Positions 51,710-64,000 are shown, numbered from the stretch's first letter. The stretch: 64,000 nt of DNA from Myrica gale (GCA_963930655.1 OZ005607.1:15206874-15270873), one strand, 5' to 3'. Notes: generated by a model from the letters alone, not told the origin. Numbers and translations: made by a program.

Positions 51710-53522
51710 AAAACAAAGTAGATAGATTAATGAAATTGTTAAAGACGAAAAGATAATTAAAAAATTTACAAAATTAATGCGTTTAAAAAATCGATACTGA
51801 TACGAACTCCACCTACAATTGTGATGAAACCCAATAACAATTATGGATTGGAACCCCAGGAACGTGAGGACAAGATTGGTTGAGCCTTGACCCGTCACCT
51901 AACCAGATGAAAGACCGAGGCTACGAAGTATTGAAACGCCACACCAACAAAACTCAAGAAACTCTCAAGAAATCAGGGTGATAAGTTTCGGTTGCTAGAA
52001 CGCAACAGAATAAACTTTATTTGTTCAAATAGTTCTTCGAAGAACCAAGACGAACACAAGACCTCTCAAAAGTTGAAAGTTTAATCTTAACCACGAATTG
52101 GTTACTGTTCACACGAAATGGACCTTATAAATATTTGGAACGTCCCTCCAAAAGTAGGAAAAGTCATAACTAAAACATTAAAGAGACACTTAACAAGCTC
52201 CTACGAAATTAGGTCTCTTGGACTGCAATAGCAAACCGAAAATAGCTAAAAGACCAGATTCAATGTATCTAACATTTCCATCAAAGACCGCACTCATTCT
52301 CCTATTTAATATCCTTGAAACTCATTAAATTCGTGACTAAGAATAGGCAAACCTCGCCGGTCACGGTTACTGTTCATATTGAGCCTCTTCACTTGTCGCT
52401 TGATAACGGGGTTAAGCCGGAGAAAGTGCGGGACACCTCGGGAGCACCTTGGAATGTTTGGAATGAGCGAAATGTACACTCGGGGACCTCGGGACGTGAA
52501 AACCCGGGATAGATAGACGCCTCGGCAAAGGAATGGAGACCTCGGCAGGAAATTCACTCGGAGACACTGATGACTTGGAGTGAGAAATGGTTATTATTTG
52601 AGCCCAACTTGGTCATTTTAGAATCAGCCCGACTCTCTTGGATTAGCCCATTGAGGGCTTCCTTGAAACGTTTAGCTCTAAAGTCTTGTAATTGGGCCCC
52701 TTGCAAATGACAAAGGATCTTCAGCTCCTTTCCCACGTGTATGTCCCCAGCTCCTGGGTTTGCATCAGATACCATATTATTGAAGAAAAAGAACCAAATA
52801 GATTAATGGAAGAGTTGTAGACAAAAATATAGCTAAAAAGTAGTCCAAATTAATTACTTTAAAAATTAGATGCCCTCCTATTTAATTACATGGAGCGATT
52901 TAATTACATGGAGCGAATAGATTCACGCACGTTTATACATGATGATAAAAAGGAAAAATAGACCACATTAATTCGTTTAAAACATTATAGCTACCTTAAT
53001 ATTGAAAAAAAAATGTTGCAAACAGATTTTTAGCAGAGTTATAGCCGAAAGATAATTTAAAAATCGTCTCAGTTGACTTCTTTAATAATTAGATACCTTC
53101 ATATTGAAGAAAATGAAGTAGATAGCTTAATGGTATTGTTATAAACAAAAGATAAATAAAAAATTATCTAAGTAATTTGATTAAAAAATAGATACCTTAT
53201 TATTGAGGAAAAGGAACCAAATAGATTAATGGTAGAGTTATAGACCAAAATAAAAATGAAAAATAGTCCAAATTAATTAGTCTAAACATTCGAAACGTTA
53301 TTAAAGAAGAAAATGATGTAAATAGATTAATGGAAGAGTTATAGACGGAAAAATAAACTAAAAATTGTCAAAATTAACTTGTTTAATGATTGGGTACCTT
53401 AAAATTGAAGGAAGCGAGCCAAATGGATTAATGAAAGGTTATTGCAAGAGTTATAGACTAAAAGATAATTTAAAAATCGTCAAAATTGACTTCTTTAATA
53501 ATTAGATACGATCGTGATGAAG
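51710..53522 (+). repeat. Monomer 30, variant D with an 18-bp tandem duplication (1813 bp)
   Basis: D markers include tatccttgaaac near 52311 and ctcctttcccacg near 52725. It carries an 18-bp direct duplication at 52881-52916. Private changes in the left part include agaccgaggc near 51913, ttgctagaacgc near 51993 and tttgttcaaatag near 52019. Confidence 0.94.
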
Positions 53523-55031
53523 AAAACAAAGTAGATAGATTTATGAAATTGTTAAAGACGAAAAGATAATTAAAAAATTTCCAAAATTAATGCGTTTAAA
53601 AAATCGATACTGATACGAACTCCACCTACAATTGTGATGAAACCCAATAACAATTATGGATTGGAACCCCAGGAACGTGAGGACAAGATTGGTTGAACCT
53701 TGACCCGTCACCTAACCAGATGAAAGACCAAGGCTACGAAGTATTGAAACGCCACACCAACAAAACTCAAGAAACTCTCTAGAAATCAGGGTGATAAGTT
53801 TAGGTTGCTTGAACGCAACAGAATAAACTTTATAAGTTAAACTAGTTATTTGAAGAACCAAGACGAACACAAGACCTCTCAAAAGTTGAAAGTTTAATCT
53901 TAACCACGAATTGGTTACTGTTCACACGAAATGGACCTTATAAATATTTGGAACGTCCCTCCAAAAGTAGGAAAAGTCATAACTAAAACATTAAAGCGAC
54001 ACTTAACATGCTCCTACGAAATTAGGTCTCTTGGACTGCAATAGCAAACCGAAAATAGCTAAAAGACCAGATTCAATGTATCTAACATTTCCATCAAAGA
54101 CCGCACTCATTCTCCTATTTAATATCCTTGAAACTCATTAAATTCGTGACTAAGAATAGGCAAACCTCGCCGGTCACGGTTACTGTTCATATTGAGCCTC
54201 TTCACTTGTCGCTTGATAACGGGTTAAGCCGGAGAAAGTGCGGGACACCTCGGGAGCACCTTGGAATGTTTGGAATGAGCGAAATGTACACTCGGGGACC
54301 TCGGGACGTGAAAACCCGGGATAGATAGACGCCTCGGCAAAGGAATGGAGACCTCGGCAGGAAATTCACTCGGAGACACTGATGACTTGGAGTGAGAAAT
54401 GGTTATTATTTGAGCCCAACTTGGTCATTTTAGAATCAGCCCGACTCTCTTGGATTAGCCCATTGAGGGCTTCCTTGAAACGTTTAGCTCTAAAGTCTTG
54501 TAATTGGGCCCCTTGCAAATGACAAAGGATCTTCAGCTCCTTTCCCACGTGTATGTCCCCAGCTCCTGGGTTTGCATCAGATACCATATTATTGAAGAAA
54601 AAGAACCAAATAGATTAATGGAAGAGTTGTAGACAAAAATATAGCTAAAATGTAGTCCAAATTAATTACTTTAAAAATTAGATGCCCTCCTATTTAATTA
54701 CATGGAGCGAATAGATTCACGCACGTTTATACATGACGATAAAAAGGAAAAATAGACCACATTAATTAGTTTAAAACATTATAGATACCTTAATATTGAA
54801 AAAAAAAATGTTGCAAACAGATTTTTAGCAGAGTTATAGCCAAAAGATAATTTAAAAATCGTCTCAGTTGACTTCTTTAATAATTAGATACCTTCATATT
54901 GAAGAAAATGAAGTAGATAGATTAATGGAATTGTTATAAACAAAAGATAAATAAAAAATGACCTAATTAATTTGATTAAAAAATAGATACCTTATTATTG
55001 AGGAAAAGGAACCAAATAGATTAATGGTAGA
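52214..55031. repeat. Five-monomer segmental duplication, left copy (part seen in both copies)
   Basis: All diagnostic changes of this segment recur at +8969 bp up to the window end: the 18-bp duplication, ttcgtttaaaac, aaattatctaag, gaaacgttatt, ggttgaacc, gtttaggttgc, cttaacatgc, the one-G deletion and gctaaaatgtag. The left limit is the first mismatch (52213 G against 61182 A). Further upstream the two copies differ clearly. Confidence 0.88.
52881..52916. repeat. 18-bp tandem duplication in subrepeat 2, copy 1
   Basis: tttaattacatggagcga occurs twice in direct succession (52881-52898 and 52899-52916). Other monomers have one copy. This explains most of the 1813-bp length of monomer 30. 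Confidence 0.93.
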
Positions 55032-55319
55032 GTTATAGACCAAAATAAAAATGAAAAATAGTCCAAATTAATTAGTTTAAACATTCGAAACCTTATTAAA
55101 GAAGAAAATGATGTAAATAGATTAATGGAAGAGTTATAGACGGAAAAATAAACTAAAAAAATCGTCAAAATTAACTTGTTTAATGATTGGATACCTTAAA
55201 ATTGAAGAAAGCGAGCCAAATGGATTAATGAAAGGTTATTGCAAGAGTTATAGACTAAAAGATAATTTAAAAATCGTCAAAATTGACTTCTTTAATAATT
55301 AGATACGATCGTGATGAAG
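53523..55319 (+). repeat. Monomer 31, variant D with a 1-bp deletion in the GC-rich part (1797 bp)
   Basis: Markers are ggttgaacctt near 53691, gtttaggttgc near 53798, agttaaactagtt near 53836, cttaacatgctcc near 54004, gataacgggttaag near 54215 (one G fewer) and gctaaaatgtag near 54643. The same set recurs exactly 8969 bp downstream. Confidence 0.94.
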
Positions 55320-57106
55320 AAAACAAAGTAGATAGATTAATGAAATTGTTAAAGACGAAAAGATAATTAAAAAATTTCCAAAATTAATGCGTTTAAAAAA
55401 TCGATACTGATACGAACTCCACCTACAATTGTGATGAAACCCAATAACAATTATGGATTGGAACCCCAGGAACGTGAGGACAATATTGGTTGAGCCTTGA
55501 CCCGTCACCTAACCAGATGAAAGACCAAGGCTACGAAGTATTGAAACGCCACACCAACAAAACTCAAGAAATCAAGGTGATAAGTTTCGGTTGCTTGAAC
55601 GCAACAAAATAAACTTTATTTGTTCAAATAGTTCTTTGAAGAACCAAGACGAACACAAGACCTCTCAAAACCTGAAAGTTTAATCTGAACCACGAATTGG
55701 TTACTGTTCACACGAAATGGACCTTATAAATATTTGGAACGTCCCTCCAAAAGTAGGAAAAGTCATAACTAAAACATTAAAGCGACACTTAACAAGCTCC
55801 TACGAAATTAGGTCTCTTGGACTGCAATAGCAAACCGAAAATAGCTAAAAGACCAGATTCAATGTATCTAACATTTCCATCAAAGACCGCACTCATTCTC
55901 CTATTTAATATCCTTGAAACTCATTAAATTCGTGACTAAGCATAGGCAAACCTCGCCGGTCACGGTTACTGTTCCTATTGAGCCTCTTCACTTGTCGCTT
56001 GATAACGGGGTTAAGCCGGAGAAAGTGCGGGACACCTCGGGAGCACCTTGGAATGTTTGGAATGAGCGAAATGTACACTCGGGGACCTCGGGACGTGAAA
56101 ACTCGAGATAGATAGACGCCTCGGCAAAGGAATGGAGACCTCGGCAGGAAATTCACTCGGAGACACTGATGACTTGGAGTGAGAAATGGTTATTATTTGA
56201 GCCCAACTTGGTCATTTTAGAATCAGCCCGACTCTCTTGGATTAGCCCATTGAGGGCTTCCTTGAAACGTTTAGCTCTAAAGTCTTGTAATTGGGCCCCT
56301 TGCAAATGACAAAGGATCTTCAGCTCCTTTCCCACGTGTATGTCCCCAGCTCCTGGGTTTGCATCAGATACCATATTATTGAAGAAAAAGAACCAAATAG
56401 ATTAATGGAAGAGTTGTAGACAAAAATATAGCTAAAAAGTAGTCCAAATTAATTACTTTAAAAATTAGATGTCCTCCTATTTAATTACATGGAGCGAATA
56501 GATTCACGCACGTTTATACATGACGATAAAAAGGAAAAATAGACCACATTAATTAGTTTAAAACATTATAGATACCTTAATATTGAAAAAAAAAATGTTG
56601 CAAACAGATTTTTAGCAGAGTTATAGCCGAAAGATAATTTAAAAATCGTCTCAGTTGACTTCTTTAATAATTAGATACCTTCATATTGAAGAAAATGAAG
56701 TAGATAGCTTAATGGTATTGTTATAAACAAAAGATAAATAAAAAATGACCTAATTCATTTGATTAAAAAATAGATACCTTATTATTGAGGAAAAGGAACC
56801 AAATAGATTAATGGTAGAGTTATAGACCAAAATAAAAATGAAAAATAGTCCAAATTAATTAGTCTAAACATTCGAAACCTTATTAAAAAAGAAAATGATG
56901 TAAATAGATTAATGGAAGAGTTATAGACGGAAAAATAAACTAAAAAAATCGTCAAAATTAACTTGTTTAATGATTGGATACCTTAAAATTGAAGGAAGCG
57001 AGCCAAATGGATTAATGAAAGGTTATTGCAAGAGTTATAGACTAAAAGATAATTTAAAAATCGTCAAAATTGACTTCTTTAATAATTAGATACGATCGTG
57101 ATGAAG
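55320..57106 (+). repeat. Monomer 32, variant D, 11-bp deletion form (1787 bp)
   Basis: First of three near-identical monomers. Shared markers are an 11-bp deletion near 55570, gacaatattgg near 55481, tctcaaaacctg near 55664, taagcatagg near 55938, gttcctattg near 55971 and aactcgagatag near 56099. Confidence 0.94.
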
Positions 57107-58892
57107 AAAACAAAGTAGATAGATTAATGAAATTGTTAAAGACGAAAAGATAATTAAAAAATTTCCAAAATTAATGCGTTTAAAAAATCGATACTGATAC
57201 GAACTCCACCTACAATTGTGATGAAACCCAATAACAATTATGGATTGGAACCCCAGGAACGTGAGGACAATATTGGTTGAGCCTTGACCCGTCACCTAAC
57301 CAGATGAAAGACCAAGGCTACGAAGTATTGAAACGCCACACCAACAAAACTCAAGAAATCAAGGTGATAAGTTTCGGTTGCTTGAACGCAACAAAATAAA
57401 CTTTATTTGTTCAAATAGTTCTTTGAAGAACCAAGACGAACACAAGACCTCTCAAAACCTGAAAGTTTAATCTGAACCACGAATTGGTTACTGTTCACAC
57501 GAAATGGACCTTATAAATATTTGGAACGTCCCTCCAAAAGTAGGAAAAGTCATAACTAAAACATTAAAGCGACACTTAACAAGCTCCTACGAAATTAGGT
57601 CTCTTGGACTGCAATAGCAAACCGAAAATAGCTAAAAGACCAGATTCAATGTATCTAACATTTCCATCAAAGACCGCACTCATTCTCCTATTTAATATCC
57701 TTGAAACTCATTAAATTCGTGACTAAGCATAGGCAAACCTCGCCGGTCACGGTTACTGTTCCTATTGAGCCTCTTCACTTGTCGCTTGATAACGGGGTTA
57801 AGCCGGAGAAAGTGCGGGACACCTCGGGAGCACCTTGGAATGTTTGGAATGAGCGAAATGTACACTCGGGGACCTCGGGACGTGAAAACTCGAGATAGAT
57901 AGACGCCTCGGCAAAGGAATGGAGACCTCGGCAGGAAATTCACTCGGAGACACTGATGACTTGGAGTGAGAAATGGTTATTATTTGAGCCCAACTTGGTC
58001 ATTTTAGAATCAGCCCGACTCTCTTGGATTAGCCCATTGAGGGCTTCCTTGAAACGTTTAGCTCTAAAGTCTTGTAATTGGGCCCCTTGCAAATGACAAA
58101 GGATCTTCAGCTCCTTTCCCACGTGTATGTCCCCAGCTCCTGGGTTTGCATCAGATACCATATTATTGAAGAAAAAGAACCAAATAGATTAATGGAAGAG
58201 TTGTAGACAAAAATATAGCTAAAAAGTAGTCCAAATTAATTACTTTAAAAATTAGATGTCCTCCTATTTAATTACATGGAGCGAATAGATTCACGCACGT
58301 TTATACATGACGATAAAAAGGAAAAATAGACCACATTAATTAGTTTAAAACATTATAGATACCTTAATATTGAAAAAAAAATGTTGCAAACAGATTTTTA
58401 GCAGAGTTATAGCCGAAAGATAATTTAAAAATCGTCTCAGTTGACTTCTTTAATAATTAGATACCTTCATATTGAAGAAAATGAAGTAGATAGCTTAATG
58501 GTATTGTTATAAACAAAAGATAAATAAAAAATGACCTAATTCATTTGATTAAAAAATAGATACCTTATTATTGAGGAAAAGGAACCAAATAGATTAATGG
58601 TAGAGTTATAGACCAAAATAAAAATGAAAAATAGTCCAAATTAATTAGTCTAAACATTCGAAACCTTATTAAAGAAGAAAATGATGTAAATAGATTAATG
58701 GAAGAGTTATAGACGGAAAAATAAACTAAAAAAATCGTCAAAATTAACTTGTTTAATGATTGGATACCTTAAAATTGAAGGAAGCGAGCCAAATGGATTA
58801 ATGAAAGGTTATTGCAAGAGTTATAGACTAAAAGATAATTTAAAAATCGTCAAAATTGACTTCTTTAATAATTAGATACGATCGTGATGAAG
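57107..58892 (+). repeat. Monomer 33, variant D, 11-bp deletion form (1786 bp)
   Basis: Same marker set as monomers 32 and 34. The poly-A tract near 58373 is one base shorter than in monomer 32. Confidence 0.94.
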
Positions 58893-60678
58893 AAAACAAA
58901 GTAGATAGATTAATGAAATTGTTAAAGACGAAAAGATAATTAAAAAATTTCCAAAATTAATGCGTTTAAAAAATCGATACTGATACGAACTCCACCTACA
59001 ATTGTGATGAAACCCAATAACAATTATGGATTGGAACCCCAGGAACGTGAGGACAATATTGGTTGAGCCTTGACCCGTCACCTAACCAGATGAAAGACCA
59101 AGGCTACGAAGTATTGAAACGCCACACCAACAAAACTCAAGAAATCAAGGTGATAAGTTTCGGTTGCTTGAACGCAACAAAATAAACTTTATTTGTTCAA
59201 ATAGTTCTTTGAAGAACCAAGACGAACACAAGACCTCTCAAAACCTGAAAGTTTAATCTGAACCACGAATTGGTTACTGTTCACACGAAATGGACCTTAT
59301 AAATATTTGGAACGTCCCTCCAAAAGTAGGAAAAGTCATAACTAAAACATTAAAGCGACACTTAACAAGCTCCTACGAAATTAGGTCTCTTGGACTGCAA
59401 TAGCAAACCGAAAATAGCTAAAAGACCAGATTCAATGTATCTAACATTTCCATCAAAGACCGCACTCATTCTCCTATTTAATATCCTTGAAACTCATTAA
59501 ATTCGTGACTAAGCATAGGCAAACCTCGCCGGTCACGGTTACTGTTCCTATTGAGCCTCTTCACTTGTCGCTTGATAACGGGGTTAAGCCGGAGAAAGTG
59601 CGGGACACCTCGGGAGCACCTTGGAATGTTTGGAATGAGCGAAATGTACACTCGGGGACCTCGGGACGTGAAAACTCGAGATAGATAGACGCCTCGGCAA
59701 AGGAATGGAGACCTCGGCAGGAAATTCACTCGGAGACACTGATGACTTGGAGTGAGAAATGGTTATTATTTGAGCCCAACTTGGTCATTTTAGAATCAGC
59801 CCGACTCTCTTGGATTAGCCCATTGAGGGCTTCCTTGAAACGTTTAGCTCTAAAGTCTTGTAATTGGGCCCCTTGCAAATGACAAAGGATCTTCAGCTCC
59901 TTTCCCACGTGTATGTCCCCAGCTCCTGGGTTTGCATCAGATACCATATTATTGAAGAAAAAGAACCAAATAGATTAATGGAAGAGTTGTAGACAAAAAT
60001 ATAGCTAAAAAGTAGTCCAAATTAATTACTTTAAAAATTAGATGTCCTCCTATTTAATTACATGGAGCGAATAGATTCACGCACGTTTATACATGATGAT
60101 AAAAAGGAAAAATAGACCACATTAATTAGTTTAAAACATTATAGCTACCTTAATATTGAAAAAAAAATGTTGCAAACAGATTTTTAGCAGAGTTATAGCC
60201 GAAAGATAATTTAAAAATCGTCTCAGTTGACTTCTTTAATAATTAGATACCTTCATATTGAAGAAAATGAAGTAGATAGCTTAATGGTATTGTTATAAAC
60301 AAAAGATAAATAAAAAATGATCTAATTAATTTGATTAAAAAATAGATACCTTATTATTGAGGAAAAGGAACCAAATAGATTAATGGTAGAGTTATAGACC
60401 AAAATAAAAATGAAAAATAGTCCAAATTAATTAGTCTAAACATTCGAAACCTTATTAAAGAAGAAAATGATGTAAATAGATTAATGGAAGAGTTATAGAC
60501 GGAAAAATAAACTAAAAAAATCGTCAAAATTAACTTGTTTAATGATTGGGTACCTTAAAATTGAAGGAAGCGAGCCAAATGGATTAATGAAAGGTTATTG
60601 CAAGAGTTATAGACTAAAAGATAATTTAAAAATCGTCAAAATTGACTTCTTTAATAATTAGATACGATCGTGATGAAG
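58893..60678 (+). repeat. Monomer 34, variant D, 11-bp deletion form with altered right end (1786 bp)
   Basis: Left and middle match monomers 32-33. From about 60090 it leaves the trio: catgatgat, tagctacc, aatgatctaatt near 60317 and attgggtacc near 60545. These are partly shared with monomer 30. Confidence 0.93.
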
Positions 60679-62491
60679 AAAACAAAGTAGATAGATTTAT
60701 GAAATTGTTAAAGACGAAAAGATAATTAAAAAATTTCCAAAATTAATGCGTTTAAAAAATCGATACTGATACGAACTCCACCTACAATTGTGATGAAACC
60801 CAATAACAATTATGGATTGGAACCCCAGGAACGTGAGGACAAGATTGGTTGAGCCTCGACCCGTCACCTAACCAGATGAAAGGACAAGGCTACGAAGTAT
60901 TGAAACGCCACACCAACAAAACTCAAGAAACTCTCTAGAAATCAGGGTGATAAGTTTCGGTTGCTTGAACGCAACAGAATAAACTTTATAAGTTAAACTA
61001 GTTATTTGAAGAACCAAGACGAACACAAGACCTCTCAAAACTTGAAAGTTTAATCTTAACCACGAATTGGTTACTGTTCACACGAAATGGACCTTATAAA
61101 TATTTGGAACGTCCCTCCAAAAGTAGGAAAAGTCATAACTAAAACATTAAAGCGACACTTAACAAGCTCCTACGAAATTAGATCTCTTGGACTGCAATAG
61201 CAAACCGAAAATAGCTAAAAGACCAGATTCAATGTATCTAACATTTCCATCAAAGACCGCACTCATTCTCCTATTTAATATCCTTGAAACTCATTAAATT
61301 CGTGACTAAGAATAGGCAAACCTCGCCGGTCACGGTTACTGTTCATATTGAGCCTCTTCACTTGTCGCTTGATAACGGGGTTAAGCCGGAGAAAGTGCGG
61401 GACACCTCGGGAGCACCTTGGAATGTTTGGAATGAGCGAAATGTACACTCGGGGACCTCGGGACGTGAAAACCCGGGATAGATAGACGCCTCGGCAAAGG
61501 AATGGAGACCTCGGCAGGAAATTCACTCGGAGACACTGATGACTTGGAGTGAGAAATGGTTATTATTTGAGCCCAACTTGGTCATTTTAGAATCAGCCCG
61601 ACTCTCTTGGATTAGCCCATTGAGGGCTTCCTTGAAACGTTTAGCTCTAAAGTCTTGTAATTGGGCCCCTTGCAAATGACAAAGGATCTTCAGCTCCTTT
61701 CCCACGTGTATGTCCCCAGCTCCTGGGTTTGCATCAGATACCATATTATTGAAGAAAAAGAACCAAATAGATTAATGGAAGAGTTGTAGACAAAAATATA
61801 GCTAAAAAGTAGTCCAAATTAATTACTTTAAAAATTAGATGCCCTCCTATTTAATTACATGGAGCGATTTAATTACATGGAGCGAATAGATTCACGCACG
61901 TTTATACATGATGATAAAAAGGAAAAATAGACCACATTAATTCGTTTAAAACATTATAGCTACCTTAATATTGAAAAAAAAATGTTGCAAACAGATTTTT
62001 AGCAGAGTTATAGCCGAAAGATAATTTAAAAATCGTCTCAGTTGACTTCTTTAATAATTAGATACCTTCATATTGAAGAAAATGAAGTAGATAGCTTAAT
62101 GGTATTGTTATAAACAAAAGATAAATAAAAAATTATCTAAGTAATTTGATTAAAAAATAGATACCTTATTATTGAGGAAAAGGAACCAAATAGATTAATG
62201 GTAGAGTTATAGACCAAAATAAAAATGAAAAATAGTCCAAATTAATTAGTCTAAACATTCGAAACGTTATTAAAGAAGAAAATGATGTAAATAGATTAAT
62301 GGAAGAGTTATAGACGGAAAAATAAACTAAAAATTGTCAAAATTAACTTGTTTAATGATTGGGTACCTTAAAATTGAAGGAAGCGAGCCAAATGGATTAA
62401 TGAAAGGTTATTGCAAGAGTTATAGACTAAAAGATAATTTAAAAATCGTCAAAATTGACTTCTTTAATAATTAGATACGATCGTGATGAAG
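60679..62491 (+). repeat. Monomer 35, variant D with the 18-bp tandem duplication (1813 bp)
   Basis: The left 500 bp resembles monomer 31 (agttaaactagtt near 60991) with private changes gagcctcgacc near 60851, gaaaggacaagg near 60879 and ttagatctc near 61179. From about 61183 it matches monomer 30 at an offset of 8969 bp, including the 18-bp duplication at 61850-61885. Confidence 0.94.
61850..61885. repeat. 18-bp tandem duplication in subrepeat 2, copy 2
   Basis: Same duplication as at 52881, exactly 8969 bp downstream, inside the segmental duplication. Confidence 0.93.
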
Positions 62492-64000
62492 AAAACAAAG
62501 TAGATAGATTTATGAAATTGTTAAAGACGAAAAGATAATTAAAAAATTTCCAAAATTAATGCGTTTAAAAAATCGATACTGATACGAACTCCACCTACAA
62601 TTGTGATGAAACCCAATAACAATTATGGATTGGAACCCCAGGAACGTGAGGACAAGATTGGTTGAACCTTGACCCGTCACCTAACCAGATGAAAGACCAA
62701 GGCTACGAAGTATTGAAACGCCACACCAACAAAACTCAAGAAACTCTCTAGAAATCAGGGTGATAAGTTTAGGTTGCTTGAACGCAACAGAATAAACTTT
62801 ATAAGTTAAACTAGTTATTTGAAGAACCAAGACGAACACAAGACCTCTCAAAAGTTGAAAGTTTAATCTTAACCACGAATTGGTTACTGTTCACACGAAA
62901 TGGACCTTATAAATATTTGGAACGTCCCTCCAAAAGTAGGAAAAGTCATAACTAAAACATTAAAGCGACACTTAACATGCTCCTACGAAATTAGGTCTCT
63001 TGGACTGCAATAGCAAACCGAAAATAGCTAAAAGACCAGATTCAATGTATCTAACATTTCCATCAAAGACCGCACTCATTCTCCTATTTAATATCCTTGA
63101 AACTCATTAAATTCGTGACTAAGAATAGGCAAACCTCGCCGGTCACGGTTACTGTTCATATTGAGCCTCTTCACTTGTCGCTTGATAACGGGTTAAGCCG
63201 GAGAAAGTGCGGGACACCTCGGGAGCACCTTGGAATGTTTGGAATGAGCGAAATGTACACTCGGGGACCTCGGGACGTGAAAACCCGGGATAGATAGACG
63301 CCTCGGCAAAGGAATGGAGACCTCGGCAGGAAATTCACTCGGAGACACTGATGACTTGGAGTGAGAAATGGTTATTATTTGAGCCCAACTTGGTCATTTT
63401 AGAATCAGCCCGACTCTCTTGGATTAGCCCATTGAGGGCTTCCTTGAAACGTTTAGCTCTAAAGTCTTGTAATTGGGCCCCTTGCAAATGACAAAGGATC
63501 TTCAGCTCCTTTCCCACGTGTATGTCCCCAGCTCCTGGGTTTGCATCAGATACCATATTATTGAAGAAAAAGAACCAAATAGATTAATGGAAGAGTTGTA
63601 GACAAAAATATAGCTAAAATGTAGTCCAAATTAATTACTTTAAAAATTAGATGCCCTCCTATTTAATTACATGGAGCGAATAGATTCACGCACGTTTATA
63701 CATGACGATAAAAAGGAAAAATAGACCACATTAATTAGTTTAAAACATTATAGATACCTTAATATTGAAAAAAAAAATGTTGCAAACAGATTTTTAGCAG
63801 AGTTATAGCCAAAAGATAATTTAAAAATCGTCTCAGTTGACTTCTTTAATAATTAGATACCTTCATATTGAAGAAAATGAAGTAGATAGATTAATGGAAT
63901 TGTTATAAACAAAAGATAAATAAAAAATGACCTAATTAATTTGATTAAAAAATAGATACCTTATTATTGAGGAAAAGGAACCAAATAGATTAATGGTAGA
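62492..64000 (+). repeat. Monomer 36, variant D, cut by the window end (1509 bp seen)
   Basis: Matches monomer 31 marker for marker at +8969 bp: ggttgaacctt near 62660, gtttaggttgc near 62767, cttaacatgctcc near 62973, the one-G deletion near 63190 and gctaaaatgtag near 63612. The window stops inside subrepeat 5. Confidence 0.94.

Larger units (their letters stand above)
55320..60678. repeat. Recent three-copy expansion of the 11-bp-deletion monomer
   Basis: Monomers 32, 33 and 34 share at least six changes not found elsewhere, and their spacing is 1786-1787 bp. The 11-bp loss (near 55570, 57357 and 59142) lies between two copies of CTCAAGAA that are 11 bp apart in other monomers. Monomer 34 departs from the pattern after about 60090. 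Confidence 0.88.
1..64000. repeat. Long-period (about 1.8 kb) satellite DNA array, 36 monomers, open at both ends
   Basis: The same block recurs head to tail through the entire window. Landmarks such as the SmaI-type site in the GC-rich part return every 1795-1797 bp, or at 1975, 1251, 1813 or 1786-1787 bp where a specific insertion, deletion or duplication explains the change. All copies share one orientation and there is no intervening unique sequence. Position 1 and position 64000 both lie inside monomers. Satellites with periods this long are known from plant centromeric and other heterochromatic regions; the location of this one is not visible here. No match to a named satellite family could be tested. 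Confidence 0.98.
61183..64000. repeat. Five-monomer segmental duplication, right copy (runs off the window)
   Basis: Counterpart of 52214-55031. I found no mismatch at the markers compared over 2.8 kb, so the duplication is recent. A full period would be 8969 bp, covering monomers 30-34, and would continue beyond 64000. Confidence 0.88.

Noticed and set aside
52315-52512. 65-66-residue plus-strand frames in variant D monomers
   Set aside because: They start at TTG, created by one substitution (ccctgaaac to ccttgaaac). They lie antisense to the minus-strand frame and have no recognisable domain.
1-64000. Ribosomal DNA intergenic spacer or 5S array
   Set aside because: No 18S, 5.8S, 25S or 5S sequence occurs in 64 kb, and no monomer is interrupted by a transcribed unit. 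A spacer-derived satellite cannot be fully excluded without a search.
1-64000. CENP-B-box-like motif
   Set aside because: I looked for the TTCG....A..CGGG pattern in the monomer on both strands and found no convincing match.
1-64000. Viral, defence or biosynthetic gene system
   Set aside because: No frame longer than 99 residues occurs and none shows a known motif. The window offers no support for an encoded system.

Overview
The whole 64 kb window is one head-to-tail tandem array of a long, complex satellite repeat. I count 36 monomers: 35 complete or deletion-shortened, plus a partial last one. The standard period is 1795-1797 bp. The array runs off both ends of the window, so its true length, its flanks and its chromosomal position cannot be seen. 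I found no credible protein gene, rRNA, tRNA, CRISPR array, origin or operon. The short open frames recurring in every monomer look like chance frames in a satellite: several start only at GTG or TTG, and the differences I checked in one of them all change the amino acid.

The sequence suggests a nuclear plant genome, most likely an angiosperm. The array is A+T-rich and built of very similar long monomers. Four of them carry the same 198-bp non-coding element with terminal inverted repeats and a TTA target-site duplication, which is the signature of a Tourist-like (PIF/Harbinger) MITE, common in flowering plants. The species cannot be named from this sequence.

Each monomer has two halves. One is an A+T-rich domain of about 820 bp made of eight diverged subrepeats of about 100 bp. 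The other is a domain of about 975 bp without subrepeats, which holds a GC-rich, CpG-rich island. I numbered monomers from the phase of window position 1.

Layout: monomers 1-3 (1-5388) are variant A. Monomers 4-7 (5389-13288) are four 1975-bp copies carrying the MITE and a 25-bp deletion. Monomer 8 is a chimera of an A-like left part and a B-like right part. Monomers 9-27 (15085-48140) are the highly homogenised variant B, with a three-monomer higher-order repeat at 22269-33044. Two copies of one 545-bp deletion lie at the 23/24 and 27/28 joins. Monomers 28-29 are variant C. Monomers 30-36 (51710-64000) are variant D, with a trio sharing an 11-bp deletion and a five-monomer (8969 bp) duplication that continues past the window end.

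The content of interest is the array's history: MITE insertion followed by amplification of the tagged monomer, repeated deletion between short direct repeats, segmental duplication and possible conversion tracts. One stretch (about 17956-20008) carries about 17 isolated single-base indels not seen in its neighbours and probably reflects unpolished assembly sequence.
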